Shown: piece after piece, positions 54,603 through 63,632 of the stretch | Position numbering within the stretch: the stretch's first letter is position 1 | Layout: each line of letters starts with the position of its first letter | Made by a program: the position numbers and the translations under genes | The notes under the pieces: model-generated | The model's input: the letters and a program-made list of their open reading frames with translations, nothing else | Databases searched by the model: none | What the model was told of the DNA's origin: nothing | NCBI RefSeq assembly: GCF_014897675.1 | Contig: NZ_JABUXU010000003.1 | Span: 186,001-250,000 of the forward strand | Direction: 5' to 3' | Source of the DNA: Advenella sp. FME57 | GTDB lineage: Bacteria; Pseudomonadota; Gammaproteobacteria; Burkholderiales; Burkholderiaceae_B | DNA: 64,000 nucleotides

Positions 54603-55625
54603 ATGACTTATACCCCAGAGGCCCACGCGGCACTACCGATTATTGATGTCTCTGCGCTGGTAACCGATAGCAGCCGCCAGGCATTGCAGTCGGTTGCCGA
54701 TCACATTCGCAATGCCTGTCGTGTTCACGGTTTTTTCTACATTTCCGGACACGGCGTAGAGTCGGCGTTGATTCAGCGCCTGGATGCGCTCAGTCGCCAG
54801 TTCTTTTCTCTGGACGAGCAGGAAAAGATGCGCTGGCGGATGGCGCTGGGTGGCCGGGCGTGGCGTGGTTACTTCCCTCTTGGTGGTGAATTGACTTCAG
54901 GCAGGCCGGACTGGAAAGAAGGGCTCTATCTGGGTACCGAGCTGGCCGATGATCATCCGCTGGTGCAGGCAGGCACGCCCGTACATGGGCGCAACCTATT
55001 TCCAGACATCCCGGGCATGCGCCAAACCATCTTGCAATACATGGAAGCGGTCACCGCGCTGGGTCATATCCTGATGCGGGGTATTGCGCTCAGTCTGGCG
55101 CTACCGGCAGACTACTTCGAGCGCCGCTACACCGCTGACCCTTTGATTCTGTTTCGCATTTTTAACTATCCGACCCAGGATGTGCCCGAAGACATGGACG
55201 TGCATTGGGGCGTAGGCGAACATACGGATTACGGTTTATTGACCATTTTGCTACAGGACCAAATCGGTGGCTTGCAGGTAAAGACGCCTGACGGCTGGGT
55301 TGATGCTGCACCGGTGCCGGGCACTTTCATTTGCAATATCGGCGACATGCTGGAACGCATGACCGGCGGCTTGTATCGATCAACCGCACATCGGGTCGTG
55401 CGCAATACCTCGGGATGCGACCGGCTGTCTTTCCCGCTGTTCTTTGACCCCAATTATTTTGCACAGATGCAGCCCATCGAAGGGCTGCCCGCCGTCCCCG
55501 ATTCGGACGACAGCGCATCGCGCTGGGACAAGGCAAATGTGCATGCCTTCAATGGTATTTACGGAGATTATTTGCTCAATAAGGTATCCAAGGTATTTCC
55601 GCAATTGCGCCAGGATGTCTTGTAA
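54603..55625 (+). CDS. 2-oxoglutarate/Fe(II)-dependent oxygenase (isopenicillin N synthase-like)
   Basis: 340 residues. An N-terminal DIOX_N region (LPIIDVSALV, CRVHGFFYISGHGV) and the catalytic jelly roll with iron ligands in GVGEHTDYGLLT (His and Asp) and STAHRVV (distal His), then RLSFPLFFDPN with the 2-oxoglutarate-binding Arg-X-Ser. Acts on a small molecule, perhaps the amino acid or peptide imported by the preceding transporter. Start ATG 54603, since upstream in-frame sequence is the hexamer repeat. Likely last gene of the operon. Confidence 0.88.
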   Translation: MTYTPEAHAALPIIDVSALVTDSSRQALQSVADHIRNACRVHGFFYISGHGVESALIQRLDALSRQFFSLDEQEKMRWRMALGGRAWRGYFPLGGELTSGRPDWKEGLYLGTELADDHPLVQAGTPVHGRNLFPDIPGMRQTILQYMEAVTALGHILMRGIALSLALPADYFERRYTADPLILFRIFNYPTQDVPEDMDVHWGVGEHTDYGLLTILLQDQIGGLQVKTPDGWVDAAPVPGTFICNIGDMLERMTGGLYRSTAHRVVRNTSGCDRLSFPLFFDPNYFAQMQPIEGLPAVPDSDDSASRWDKANVHAFNGIYGDYLLNKVSKVFPQLRQDVL

Positions 55626-55755
55626 GAGGTGACCAGCGCGACATGGATATTTCGCTGGCACGAAAAAGCCGGATGCTGTGATGAATGGCCCATAGAGCAG
55701 GGCGACAGCAGGCTCAGACGCTACAGAATAATGATCATATAATCCCGACAATCCT

Positions 55756-55767
55756 ATTGTTAACTAT
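55756..55767. promoter_or_regulatory. GntR operator copy upstream of the GntR gene
   Basis: ATTGTTAACTAT differs in one base from the perfect palindrome ATTGTTAACAAT found before the carboxylase genes at 58104. It sits 100 bases before the GntR start, consistent with autoregulation. Confidence 0.6.
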
Positions 55768-55867
55768 ATGAATTATCACAACGGCGTTATAATACGCTGA
55801 ATCGTCTGCAATCATTTTCTGCCGGGCGCCGTGTCTACAAACGCATGCCAGCGAACAGGATTTTATT

Positions 55868-56587
55868 TTGAAACCAACTGATCAAGACGCGCTTGATAAT
55901 TTTGAAAGTTCGGTCGGATTTCGACTCTTTGCGGAACGCAAACAACTCACATTATCGCTGCCAGAGCAGATTGCCGCCCAGCTGGGTGACCAGATCATCA
56001 GCGGCTCCATGGCCAACAGCGCGCATATTCCCGAGCAGGAACTGGCCGAACGGTATGAAGTCAGCCGGGGGCCAGTGCGCGAGGCGTTAAGGATCCTGGA
56101 ACGAGAAGGCCTGGTTGTCGTCAATCCCAGACGCGGAGCCAGTGTGTCTGAGTTGAACGCCGATGAACTGGCCGAGATATTCGAAGTGCGCAGCAGCCTG
56201 TTGTCTCTGGCGGCGCGAAAGAATGCGGTGACCCAAAATCCTGAATTGCTCAAGCTGCTTGAGCACGGAATCAAAAAGCTTGCGTCGTGCATTGACACGC
56301 CCGCCGATGGCAGTCTTTACGCCGAGACCACTTACCGCCTGTCTTTGCTGACGGCGCGCTACGCCAACAATACGCGCTTAAGCCAGATCGTGACCTCCTT
56401 GTCGTTGCAAACCCTGCGTTATTCGAAGCTGCAATTTCGATCCCGGGAACGAAGAGTGCGCTCTATCGAACACTGGCGGCGCTCCCTGCAGGCCTGCAAA
56501 GCAGGTGACGCTGAACTGGCGGCCCAGATTTGTCAGCAGCGGATCCAGGAGTCCTGGGATGCCACGCTCGCGGCTCTGCAAGCCTAG
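55868..56587 (+). CDS. GntR-family regulator with FCD domain
   Basis: 239 residues from TTG 55868, preceded by AGGA; no ATG precedes the conserved region. The winged HTH is about residues 33-92 (IPEQELAERYEVSRGPVREALRILEREGLVVV in two segments), followed by an all-helical FCD ligand domain. Operators of FCD-type GntR proteins often contain TTGT..ACAA, matched by the local palindromes. It converges on the biotin carboxylase gene and most likely controls the whole acyl-CoA carboxylase cluster. Confidence 0.87.
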   Translation: MKPTDQDALDNFESSVGFRLFAERKQLTLSLPEQIAAQLGDQIISGSMANSAHIPEQELAERYEVSRGPVREALRILEREGLVVVNPRRGASVSELNADELAEIFEVRSSLLSLAARKNAVTQNPELLKLLEHGIKKLASCIDTPADGSLYAETTYRLSLLTARYANNTRLSQIVTSLSLQTLRYSKLQFRSRERRVRSIEHWRRSLQACKAGDAELAAQICQQRIQESWDATLAALQA

Positions 56588-56635
56588 AAGCACTAGAGAC
56601 CCGGCCGATCCGCAATGGGGCTGCCGCGCGATGTA

Positions 56636-58015
56636 TCACGGGGCAAGCGGGCGTTTTCTATCGGGTGCTGCCTGTCTGACAATATCCTGTGCCAGTTGCG
56701 TATGAACCTGTCCTTGGCAAAAGTCCGGATATTCCAATGCGGCCAGCAGGAACGGTATATTGGTCTTGATGCCTTTGATAACGCTGTCTGATAATGCGCT
56801 TCTTAAGCGCTCAATGGCCTGGTGCCGGGTGACGCCATGCGCGATCACCTTGGCAATCATCGGATCATAAAACGGCGATACCCTGGTGCCTTCTGCGTAG
56901 CCTGTTTCAATGCGAATGCCTGCGCCCTGGCCCAATCGGAAAACGCTTAATAATCCGGGAGACGGGGTGAAACGCCATGGGTCTTCGGCATAAATGCGAA
57001 CCTGGATCGCATGGCCGTCAGGGGCCTGCGGCCGATTGGGAATCACTTCGTGCAGATGTTTGCCGGCGGCCAGCGCAATCTGGCTTTGCACAATGTCAAT
57101 GCCCGTGACTGCTTCGGTGACGCCATGCTCGACCTGTAGCCGGGTGTTCATTTCCAGAAAACTGAAACCAGTTTGCTGATCGTATAAGGTTTCCACCGTT
57201 CCAATATTGTTATATTTCACGTTTTCCATGATGCGAACAGCAGAGTCTGCCATCGATACGAGCGTGGCCCTGTCAATGGCCGGGGCGCCCGCTTCTTCGA
57301 TTACTTTTTGATGGCGTCGCTGGATTGAACAGTCGCGCTCGAAAAGATGCATGGCGTTGCCAAAGTTGTCTGCCATGATCTGAAATTCAATATGCCGCGG
57401 CTGCGCAAAGAGGCGCTCGGCATACAACTGGCTGTTGCCGAAACTTCTTTGCGCCAGGCTCGTGGCCTGTTCGAGCGCAGCGGGCAATGCTGAAGCTTCA
57501 TGCACCGCAATCATGCCAATGCCGCCACCGCCTGCCGCAGGCTTGATCAACAACGGAAAACCCGCGCTTGCGGCCTGGTGGCATTGCTGTTCTGCCGTGC
57601 CCTGGAGGATGCCGCTGCTGCGGCACATCGGCATGTCGTGCCGCGCCATCAGTTCCCGTGCCCGGGTTTTGTGCCCCATGGATTCGATCCAATGCGGCGA
57701 TGGACCAATGAACACCAGTCCGGCGCGCTGCACGCGTGCGGCGAACTCGGCGTTTTCCGATAGAAACCCATACCCTGGATGGATCGCGTCGACGCCAGCC
57801 GATTGCGCGACGGCCAGTATTTTGTCCATATTCAGATAACTGTCGGCCGCAGCGGGGGCGCCAATACAGATTTTTTCCTCGGCCTGGCGCACGTAGGGCA
57901 GGTCGGCATCTGCCTCTGAATAGATCACCGTGCAATCTATACCCATTTGCGTTGCGGCGCGAATAACCCGTGCAGCGACAGCGCCCCGGTTTGCCACCAA
58001 TATTTTCTTGAACAC
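56636..58015 (-). CDS. biotin carboxylase subunit of an acyl-CoA carboxylase
   Basis: 459 residues; start GTG 58015 with AGGAG eight bases upstream. ATP-grasp fold: FKKILVANRGAVAARVIRA, GYGFLSENAEFA, IKPAAGGGGIGM and FLEMNTRLQVEHGVTE. No biotin-carrier domain is fused, the carrier being the separate 70-residue protein at 58148. The housekeeping AccC lysine motif MGDK is MGHK here. Divergent from the carrier, CoA-transferase and carboxyltransferase genes with a shared promoter region. Confidence 0.9.
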   Translation of the reverse strand: MFKKILVANRGAVAARVIRAATQMGIDCTVIYSEADADLPYVRQAEEKICIGAPAAADSYLNMDKILAVAQSAGVDAIHPGYGFLSENAEFAARVQRAGLVFIGPSPHWIESMGHKTRARELMARHDMPMCRSSGILQGTAEQQCHQAASAGFPLLIKPAAGGGGIGMIAVHEASALPAALEQATSLAQRSFGNSQLYAERLFAQPRHIEFQIMADNFGNAMHLFERDCSIQRRHQKVIEEAGAPAIDRATLVSMADSAVRIMENVKYNNIGTVETLYDQQTGFSFLEMNTRLQVEHGVTEAVTGIDIVQSQIALAAGKHLHEVIPNRPQAPDGHAIQVRIYAEDPWRFTPSPGLLSVFRLGQGAGIRIETGYAEGTRVSPFYDPMIAKVIAHGVTRHQAIERLRSALSDSVIKGIKTNIPFLLAALEYPDFCQGQVHTQLAQDIVRQAAPDRKRPLAP

Positions 58016-58103
58016 TGTCAGATCTCCTGTTGTACTCTTCAACGCCGGTTTGCCGGCCATCGAGCAATGATTGATTGTGTAATTTCAATTTGTATATTAT
58101 ATT

Positions 58104-58115
58104 ATTGTTAACAAT
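58104..58115. promoter_or_regulatory. ATTGTTAACAAT palindrome in the carboxylase divergent promoter
   Basis: A perfect 12-base palindrome in a very AT-rich 130-base gap between the biotin carboxylase (minus) and biotin carrier (plus) genes. A GTTAA half-site follows at 58121. Probable binding site of the 55868 GntR regulator. Confidence 0.65.
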
Positions 58116-58147
58116 CTGTTTGTTAATTTATTTATAAGGCAAAAAAT

Positions 58148-58360
58148 ATGGACGTTCTGTCAGAAGTGACCGGCACGGTATGGAAAGTCGTCGTTAATGA
58201 TGGCGATACGGTTCAAGAGGGCCAGACTTTGGTGATTGTGGAATCCATGAAAATGGAAATCCCGGTAGAGGCGCCTGCCGATGGCCAGGCCACGGTTCTG
58301 GTGCAGGAAGGCAGTGCCGTCGAAGAGGGCATGATCGTTGCGCGAATCGGCGCAGCCTGA
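58148..58360 (+). CDS. free-standing biotin carboxyl carrier protein
   Basis: 70 residues, a single biotinyl/lipoyl domain. The biotinylation site is ESMKMEIPV with K35. Shuttles carboxybiotin between the biotin carboxylase and the carboxyltransferase. Short length and lack of an AccB-like N-terminal linker mark it as a dedicated catabolic carrier rather than fatty-acid AccB. Confidence 0.92.
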   Translation: MDVLSEVTGTVWKVVVNDGDTVQEGQTLVIVESMKMEIPVEAPADGQATVLVQEGSAVEEGMIVARIGAA

Positions 58361-58403
58361 GTCAGCAGCCAATCGGCCCCCTTATTTGCAACAGGAGAAT
58401 ACG

Positions 58404-59651
58404 GTGAATCCACCCTCGACCAATCAGCAACCCACAACCGCATCAGAGGCGCAGCCGCTGGCGGGCGTCAAGGTGATCGAGATCTGCAGCACCATTGCTG
58501 GACCCGCTTGCGGGCGCCTGCTGGCTGATTTTGGCGCCGATGTCATCAAAATAGAGCCTCCCCAGGGGGATCCGGTTCGCCAGATGGGCAGCCATGTGGG
58601 TGATATCTCCCTGTACGCCGCGTCCATCCTGCGTAACAAGCGCTCGGTCGTGATCGATCTGAAGTCCGAGCAAGGCTGCAGGCTGGCGCAGGCGCTGATC
58701 GCCGGGGCAGATATTGTGCTGGAAAACAACCGGCCCGGCGTTCTGGAAAGACTGGGGCTGGGCTATGAGCAGGTATCGGCGCAGCATCCCGGCATCATCT
58801 TTGTGCGCATCAGCGGATATGGCCAAGACGGGCCTTACGCCCAAAGGCCGGGTTATGGCGCAATCTGTGAGGCGGTGGGCGGCGTCAGGCATATGACCGG
58901 AGACCCGGATCGGCCGCCGGCACGCGTCGCATTGGCCACAACCGATTATCTGACGTCGGTGTATGCCGCCTTTGGCGCAATGGGTGCACTGCGCAGTCGC
59001 GACCGGACCGGGCTGGGCCAGGTCGTGGATGTCGCGCTGTACGAGACCGCCTTCACGCAGCTGGAGCCGCTGGTTCCTGCATACCAGAAGCTTAATAAAA
59101 TTCCGATGCGGGTCGGCCCGAACCTGCCTTCCATGGCGCCCAACAGCCTTTATCCGACTCGCGATAATAATTACCTGCTGATCGCTGCCAACAGCAATGC
59201 CACGTTCGAACGTTTGCTCAAACTGATGGATCGTCTTGACTTGCTGCAGGATACGCGTTTTTGCTCGATTCGTGCGCGGGGCCAAAAACCCAATATGACG
59301 GACCTGGACGCCATTATCAGTGCGTGGACTCGCCAGTACGATGCCGTCGAACTGGAACAGATGATCATTGCCGTGCAAGTGCCTGTATCCAGGGTCTATA
59401 CGATAGCGGACATCTTCGACGATCCGCATTATCAGGCGCGCGGCATGATCGCCAATGTGCCTCACCCGCAACTGGAGTCTGTGGCCCAGGTGGGAATCGT
59501 GCCGCGCCTGTCGGCCACGCCGGGCAGCATCCGCTTTACCGGCCCCGATCTGGGTGCTGATACGGTCAGTGTGTTGCGCGGCGAGCTTGGCATCGACGAC
59601 AAGACCATAGAAGATCTGCTGCGCGAGGGGGTGATTTCGGCTGGCAATTGA
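58404..59651 (+). CDS. class III (CaiB/BaiF) CoA-transferase
   Basis: 415 residues from GTG 58404 with AGGAG upstream. Family blocks: VKVIEICSTIAGPACGRLLADFGADVIKIEPPQGDPVR split as two motifs, LENNRPGVLERLGLGYE, and ISGYGQDGPYAQRPGYG. Moves CoA onto a carboxylic acid. In this cluster it would activate the substrate that the biotin-dependent carboxylase then carboxylates. The substrate is unknown. Confidence 0.9.
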   Translation: MNPPSTNQQPTTASEAQPLAGVKVIEICSTIAGPACGRLLADFGADVIKIEPPQGDPVRQMGSHVGDISLYAASILRNKRSVVIDLKSEQGCRLAQALIAGADIVLENNRPGVLERLGLGYEQVSAQHPGIIFVRISGYGQDGPYAQRPGYGAICEAVGGVRHMTGDPDRPPARVALATTDYLTSVYAAFGAMGALRSRDRTGLGQVVDVALYETAFTQLEPLVPAYQKLNKIPMRVGPNLPSMAPNSLYPTRDNNYLLIAANSNATFERLLKLMDRLDLLQDTRFCSIRARGQKPNMTDLDAIISAWTRQYDAVELEQMIIAVQVPVSRVYTIADIFDDPHYQARGMIANVPHPQLESVAQVGIVPRLSATPGSIRFTGPDLGADTVSVLRGELGIDDKTIEDLLREGVISAGN

Positions 59652-59724
59652 CTCACCTTTACAGACCCGGACAAAGCGTCTCGCGCCTTGCCGGCTGTCA
59701 TTACAAAGCTATATAGAAGAGATT

Positions 59725-61287
59725 ATGCAAACATTCGAATATCACGGCCAGCAGTGGAAAGCGGAATACGAAGAGCTGTACAAGCGTCGAAAAATGGCGC
59801 AGGCCATGGGTGGCGAAGCTGCCCTGCAAAAGCATAAGGATCGTGGGCGGTTGAATGCGCGCGAACGGATTGACGCGCTGCTCGATAGCGGTAGCTTTCG
59901 TGAAATGGGCAGGCTGTCCGGCAAGGGGCGTTACGACGAAAAAGGTCAGTTTATTGACATGACGCCGGTCAATGCCATTATCGGTACCGGCAAAGTATCG
60001 AGCAAAACCGTGGTGGTCTCAGGTGATGACTATACCTTGCGCGCCGGGTCGTCTGAATCAACGATTTCCGATAAATGGATTTACGCAGAACGGTTGGCCA
60101 TTACGATCGGCGCGCCGTTGATCAGAATGGTCGATAGCGCCGGAGGCAGTGTCAAGCTGCTTGCGCAGATGGGCGGAACGAAGATCCCTGGTTATCCGAC
60201 CTGGCCAGCCATTAAACTGATGGATAAGGTACCTGTTGTCGGTATTGCGCTGGGCTCGTGTGCCGGGCTTGGTGCCATGAAAGTGGTGTTGTCGCATTTC
60301 TCTGTGATGGTACGCGATCAGGCTCAGGTGTTTGCTGCCGGGCCACCGGTGGTCAAACAGGCTTACGGCATTGATATCGACAAGAACGAATTGGGCGGCT
60401 ATAAAGTGCATCGTCGCAGTGCGCTCGTGCATAACGAAGCCGTGGATGAGGCGGATGCTTTCGCCCAGGTTAAACGCTTCTTAAGCTACTTGCCACCAAA
60501 CAGCGATCAGCTGGCCGAGCGTACGGTTTCGGACGACTCACCGGATCGGGTAGAGGAGTGGCTGGCCGATGCGATTCCAAAAGATCGGCGCAAAATTTTC
60601 GATCCTCGCAAAATCCTCGCTGCAATCTGCGATCGTGATTCAGTCTTTGAGATAGGTCGCTGGCAAGGTGGATCGGTCATAACGGCGTTCGCGCGGATCG
60701 ATGGTTATCCGGTTGGTATTTTGTGCAACGATCCAAAAATTGCCGGCGGTGCCATGACGGTAGCGGCCGCGTATAAAACAGAGCGGCACGTCAAGCTGTG
60801 TGACACCTTCGGCTTGCCAATCATTAATCTGGTCGATCAGCCTGGTAATGCGACTGGCCCCGAGGCCGAGTTGCAAGGCACGCTGTTGTCTGCCGTGCGG
60901 GTGCTTACCGCTATTGAACATGCCGATGTGCCATGGTTCACCGTGATTATGCGACGTTGCTTCGGTATGGCCGGCGGCATGCATGCACCAAAGCATTTTC
61001 CGGCACTGAACCATCGGGTCGCATGGCCTTCCGCGCGGTGGGGCTCTATTCCTATTGAAGGTGGCGTTTACGCGGCACATCGTCGTGAGATTGATTCGGC
61101 AGAAGACCCCGTTGCGCTCAGAGAACAATTAGAGGCGCAATACCATCATCTGGGTTCACCGTTTCGTACCGCCGAGTCCTTCGGCATTCTGGACATTATT
61201 GATCCGCGCGAAACACGCTCGTTGCTGTGTGAATGGGTGGATCAGGCGTGGCATATGCTGGCAGCCAAACGAGGCACGAAAAAGTAA
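59725..61287 (+). CDS. acyl-CoA carboxylase carboxyltransferase subunit
   Basis: 520 residues with the two crotonase-like halves of propionyl/methylcrotonyl-CoA carboxylase beta subunits. The first half has GSCAGLGAMKVVLSHFSVMV and the second DQPGNATGPEAELQGTLL and RRCFGMAGGMH, the expected oxyanion-hole regions. Transfers CO2 from carboxybiotin to an acyl-CoA. Not obviously AccD, PccB or MccB, and its partner genes suggest a special catabolic substrate. A hairpin and the first Bug gene follow. Confidence 0.9.
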   Translation: MQTFEYHGQQWKAEYEELYKRRKMAQAMGGEAALQKHKDRGRLNARERIDALLDSGSFREMGRLSGKGRYDEKGQFIDMTPVNAIIGTGKVSSKTVVVSGDDYTLRAGSSESTISDKWIYAERLAITIGAPLIRMVDSAGGSVKLLAQMGGTKIPGYPTWPAIKLMDKVPVVGIALGSCAGLGAMKVVLSHFSVMVRDQAQVFAAGPPVVKQAYGIDIDKNELGGYKVHRRSALVHNEAVDEADAFAQVKRFLSYLPPNSDQLAERTVSDDSPDRVEEWLADAIPKDRRKIFDPRKILAAICDRDSVFEIGRWQGGSVITAFARIDGYPVGILCNDPKIAGGAMTVAAAYKTERHVKLCDTFGLPIINLVDQPGNATGPEAELQGTLLSAVRVLTAIEHADVPWFTVIMRRCFGMAGGMHAPKHFPALNHRVAWPSARWGSIPIEGGVYAAHRREIDSAEDPVALREQLEAQYHHLGSPFRTAESFGILDIIDPRETRSLLCEWVDQAWHMLAAKRGTKK

Positions 61288-61302
61288 AAGGCCGTTTTTT
61301 TT

Positions 61303-61333
61303 GGGCAGCGTGTAATGGCGCTGCCCACCATTT
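61303..61333 (+). terminator. hairpin between carboxyltransferase and first Bug gene
   Basis: GGGCAGCG (61303-61310) pairs with CGCTGCCC (61319-61326), followed by ACCATTTTTATT. A decayed copy (GGGCAGC...GCTACCC, one mismatch) recurs before the second Bug gene near 62530. Confidence 0.7.
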
Positions 61334-61387
61334 TTATTACAGAAGCGAGCGTTGGATTCGCTCAATCTACCATCTGAGGAGATCAGT

Positions 61388-62404
61388 ATGAGTCTGAATA
61401 GTCGGGCCAAACGGTTAGGCAGCGCGGCAATGGGTTTGTTTTTTATGGGTGCGATGATGACAGCTGGAACCGCTCACGCGCAACAGGCAGATGAAAAAAA
61501 ATGGCAGCCAAGTAAGGGTGAGTTCATTGTGCCAGCAGGTCCGGGTGGGGCGCTTGATACCGCCGCTCGCATGATCTCCCATATGCTGCAAAAGGAGAAG
61601 CTTTATCCTAATCTTGTCGTGGTCAATAATCCCGGCGGCAATATGGCGATTGCACTTAATGCGCTTGACAAGCACAAGGGAGATGGCAATTACGTGATGA
61701 CGTCGATCAGCTCGCTTATGAACCAGGAAATTCTAGGAAAAATTCAACATAAGCTGAGCGATTACACAGAGATTGTTACCCTGTTTGACGAATATGTGGC
61801 CATTGCCGTTCGTGCCAATTCACCCTATAAAAATATTCACGATTTGATAGCCAAGTTCAAAGCGTCGCCTGGAGAACTGAATGTTGGCGTAGCGACATCC
61901 ATCGGAAACCATATACATGTCGGTCTTGCAAGCCCGTTGAAAGTGGCCGGCGTCGATATCAGCAAGATGACCGTGGTACCTTATAAATCATCAACTGAAT
62001 CCATAACTGCATTGCAGGGCGGACACCTAGACGTTGTTGCGGCGACCACCCCTAACCTGGTTGGTCTGACTAAAAGCGGCGCAATTCGGGTATTGGCGAT
62101 TGGTGCGCCAGAACGGCTGAGCGAGCCGTTCGAAAATGTACCCACCTGGGTTGAAGAGGGCATTAACGTTGTGCCCAGTTCAGCGCAGGGCGTATTAGGC
62201 CCCAAAGACATGCCTAAAGAGCAGCTTGATGTATGGGTGAATATGCTGACAACCATTGCTGCGACTGACGAGTGGAAAGCGTTTGTGGCCAAAAATCATT
62301 GGAGAGAGCACTTTCTTGGTCCCGAAGCAACGCGGGAATATCGTGCTGGAGAATATAAGCAGATTCGTTCTGTATTGACCGATCTTGGGCTGGTAAAGAA
62401 ATAA
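61388..62404 (+). CDS. Bug/TctC-family solute-binding protein, copy 1
   Basis: 338 residues with a signal peptide (GLFFMGAMMTAGTAHA). Bug fold: EFIVPAGPGGALDTAARMI, VVVNNPGGNMAIALNALDKHKGDG, GVATSIGNHIHVGLA. ATG 61388 follows GAGGAGATCAG. Nearly the same length and layout as the downstream copy. Presumed receptor for the carboxylate handled by the CoA-transferase. Confidence 0.93.
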   Translation: MSLNSRAKRLGSAAMGLFFMGAMMTAGTAHAQQADEKKWQPSKGEFIVPAGPGGALDTAARMISHMLQKEKLYPNLVVVNNPGGNMAIALNALDKHKGDGNYVMTSISSLMNQEILGKIQHKLSDYTEIVTLFDEYVAIAVRANSPYKNIHDLIAKFKASPGELNVGVATSIGNHIHVGLASPLKVAGVDISKMTVVPYKSSTESITALQGGHLDVVAATTPNLVGLTKSGAIRVLAIGAPERLSEPFENVPTWVEEGINVVPSSAQGVLGPKDMPKEQLDVWVNMLTTIAATDEWKAFVAKNHWREHFLGPEATREYRAGEYKQIRSVLTDLGLVKK

Positions 62405-62431
62405 GAAATAACGAATCATACTTCTTCGAGA

Positions 62432-62520
62432 TATCCGCGAGACCCGCTCGTTGCCGAGTGTGAGGGTGAGTCAGGCGTGACAGTGGCTGGCTGCCAAACG
62501 AGACATAAAAATAAAAGGCT
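62432..62520 (+). pseudogene. decayed fragment of the carboxyltransferase 3' end
   Basis: About 90 bases that align with the last part of the carboxyltransferase gene (61205-61290): both share CGCTCGTTG, GTGGCT/GGCAGCCAAACGAG-type sequence and AATAAAAGGC/AGTAAAAGGC. Frame is broken and no start remains. It is a by-product of the tandem duplication. Confidence 0.8.
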
Positions 62521-62613
62521 ATGTTTACGGGCAGCTGCTAGTGGCGCTACCCGAGATTTTTATAAAAGGAGCGAGCGTTGGATTCGCTCGTTTCACCTAC
62601 AGAGGAGAACAAT

Positions 62614-63630
62614 ATGGGTGTGAGTATGTGGGCCGCAAGGTTCGGCAAGGTTAGTATCTGCACGAGCGTGGTCTGTGCATTCCTGACGGCTGGCGTTAGT
62701 CAGGCACAGCAGGCGGACGCTCATAAATGGCGACCAGGTAATGGCGAATTTATCGTACCAGCTGGGCCCGGTGGTGCAGTGGATACGGCAGCGCGCATGA
62801 TCTCCCGTTTATTGCAGAAAGAAAAACTGTATCCGAATCTTGTTGTGGTCAATAATCCAGGGGGCAACGCGGCGATCGCGTTGAACGCGCTAGACAAACA
62901 CAAGGGCGACGGTAATTATGTGATGACGTCAGCCAGTTCGATCATGAATCACGAAATTTTGGGCAACATCCACCATCGCATGAGCGACTATACCGAAATT
63001 GCGATCTTGTTTGACGAATATGTCGGCGTTGCTGTCCGAGCAGACTCCCCTTACAAAACGATCCATGATCTGATCGCCAAATTTAAGGCGTCGCCTGATG
63101 CGCTGAATGTGGGTGTGGCAACGGCTATTGGTAATCACATTCATGTTGGTCTTGCTGGGCCATTAAAAGAAGCGGGTGTCGATATCAGCAAAATGACCAT
63201 GGTGCCTTACAAATCGTCGTCGGAATCGATAACCGCATTGCAGGGTGGGCACTTGGATGTTGTTGCCGCTACAACGCCCAATCTGGTCGGACTGGTGAAA
63301 AGTGGTGCGATTCGGGTGTTGGCGATTGGTGCGCCTGAACGACTGAGTGAGCCTTTTGAAAATGTGCCAACCTGGATTGAAGAGGGGATTGACGCGGTGC
63401 TCAGTTCAGCTCAAGGTGTAATGGGTCCCAGAAATATGCCTAAAGAGCAATTGGACGTGTGGGCACAGATGCTGGCAACCATTGCTGCGACTGACGAGTG
63501 GAAAGCGTTTCTGGCTAAAAATCATTGGAAAGAGCACTATCTTGGTCCAGAGGCGACGCGGGAATATCGTGCTGGCGAATACAAGCAGATTCGTTCGGTA
63601 TTGACTGAGCTTGGCCTGGTAAAGAAATAG
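62614..63630 (+). CDS. Bug/TctC-family solute-binding protein, copy 2
   Basis: 338 residues, paralogue of the preceding gene. Signal peptide VVCAFLTAGVSQAQ, then EFIVPAGPGGAVDTAARMI, VVNNPGGNAAIALNALDKHKGDG and GVATAIGNHIHVGLA. Differences cluster in the signal peptide and a few surface residues (for example SSIMNHEILGNIHHRM versus SSLMNQEILGKIQHKL), so ligand preference may be similar. ATG 62614 has GAGGAG upstream. Confidence 0.93.
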   Translation: MGVSMWAARFGKVSICTSVVCAFLTAGVSQAQQADAHKWRPGNGEFIVPAGPGGAVDTAARMISRLLQKEKLYPNLVVVNNPGGNAAIALNALDKHKGDGNYVMTSASSIMNHEILGNIHHRMSDYTEIAILFDEYVGVAVRADSPYKTIHDLIAKFKASPDALNVGVATAIGNHIHVGLAGPLKEAGVDISKMTMVPYKSSSESITALQGGHLDVVAATTPNLVGLVKSGAIRVLAIGAPERLSEPFENVPTWIEEGIDAVLSSAQGVMGPRNMPKEQLDVWAQMLATIAATDEWKAFLAKNHWKEHYLGPEATREYRAGEYKQIRSVLTELGLVKK

Positions 63631-63632
63631 CC

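Larger units (their letters stand above)
61201..63630 (+). repeat. diverged tandem duplication with period 1226 bases
   Basis: The unit covers the 3' end of the carboxyltransferase gene, the intergenic hairpin, and a complete Bug gene. Corresponding points (61388/62614 starts, 62404/63630 stops, and GCGAGCGTTGGATTCGCTC at 61345 and 62571) are all exactly 1226 bases apart; the carboxyltransferase tail is offset by 1229. Confidence 0.9.
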
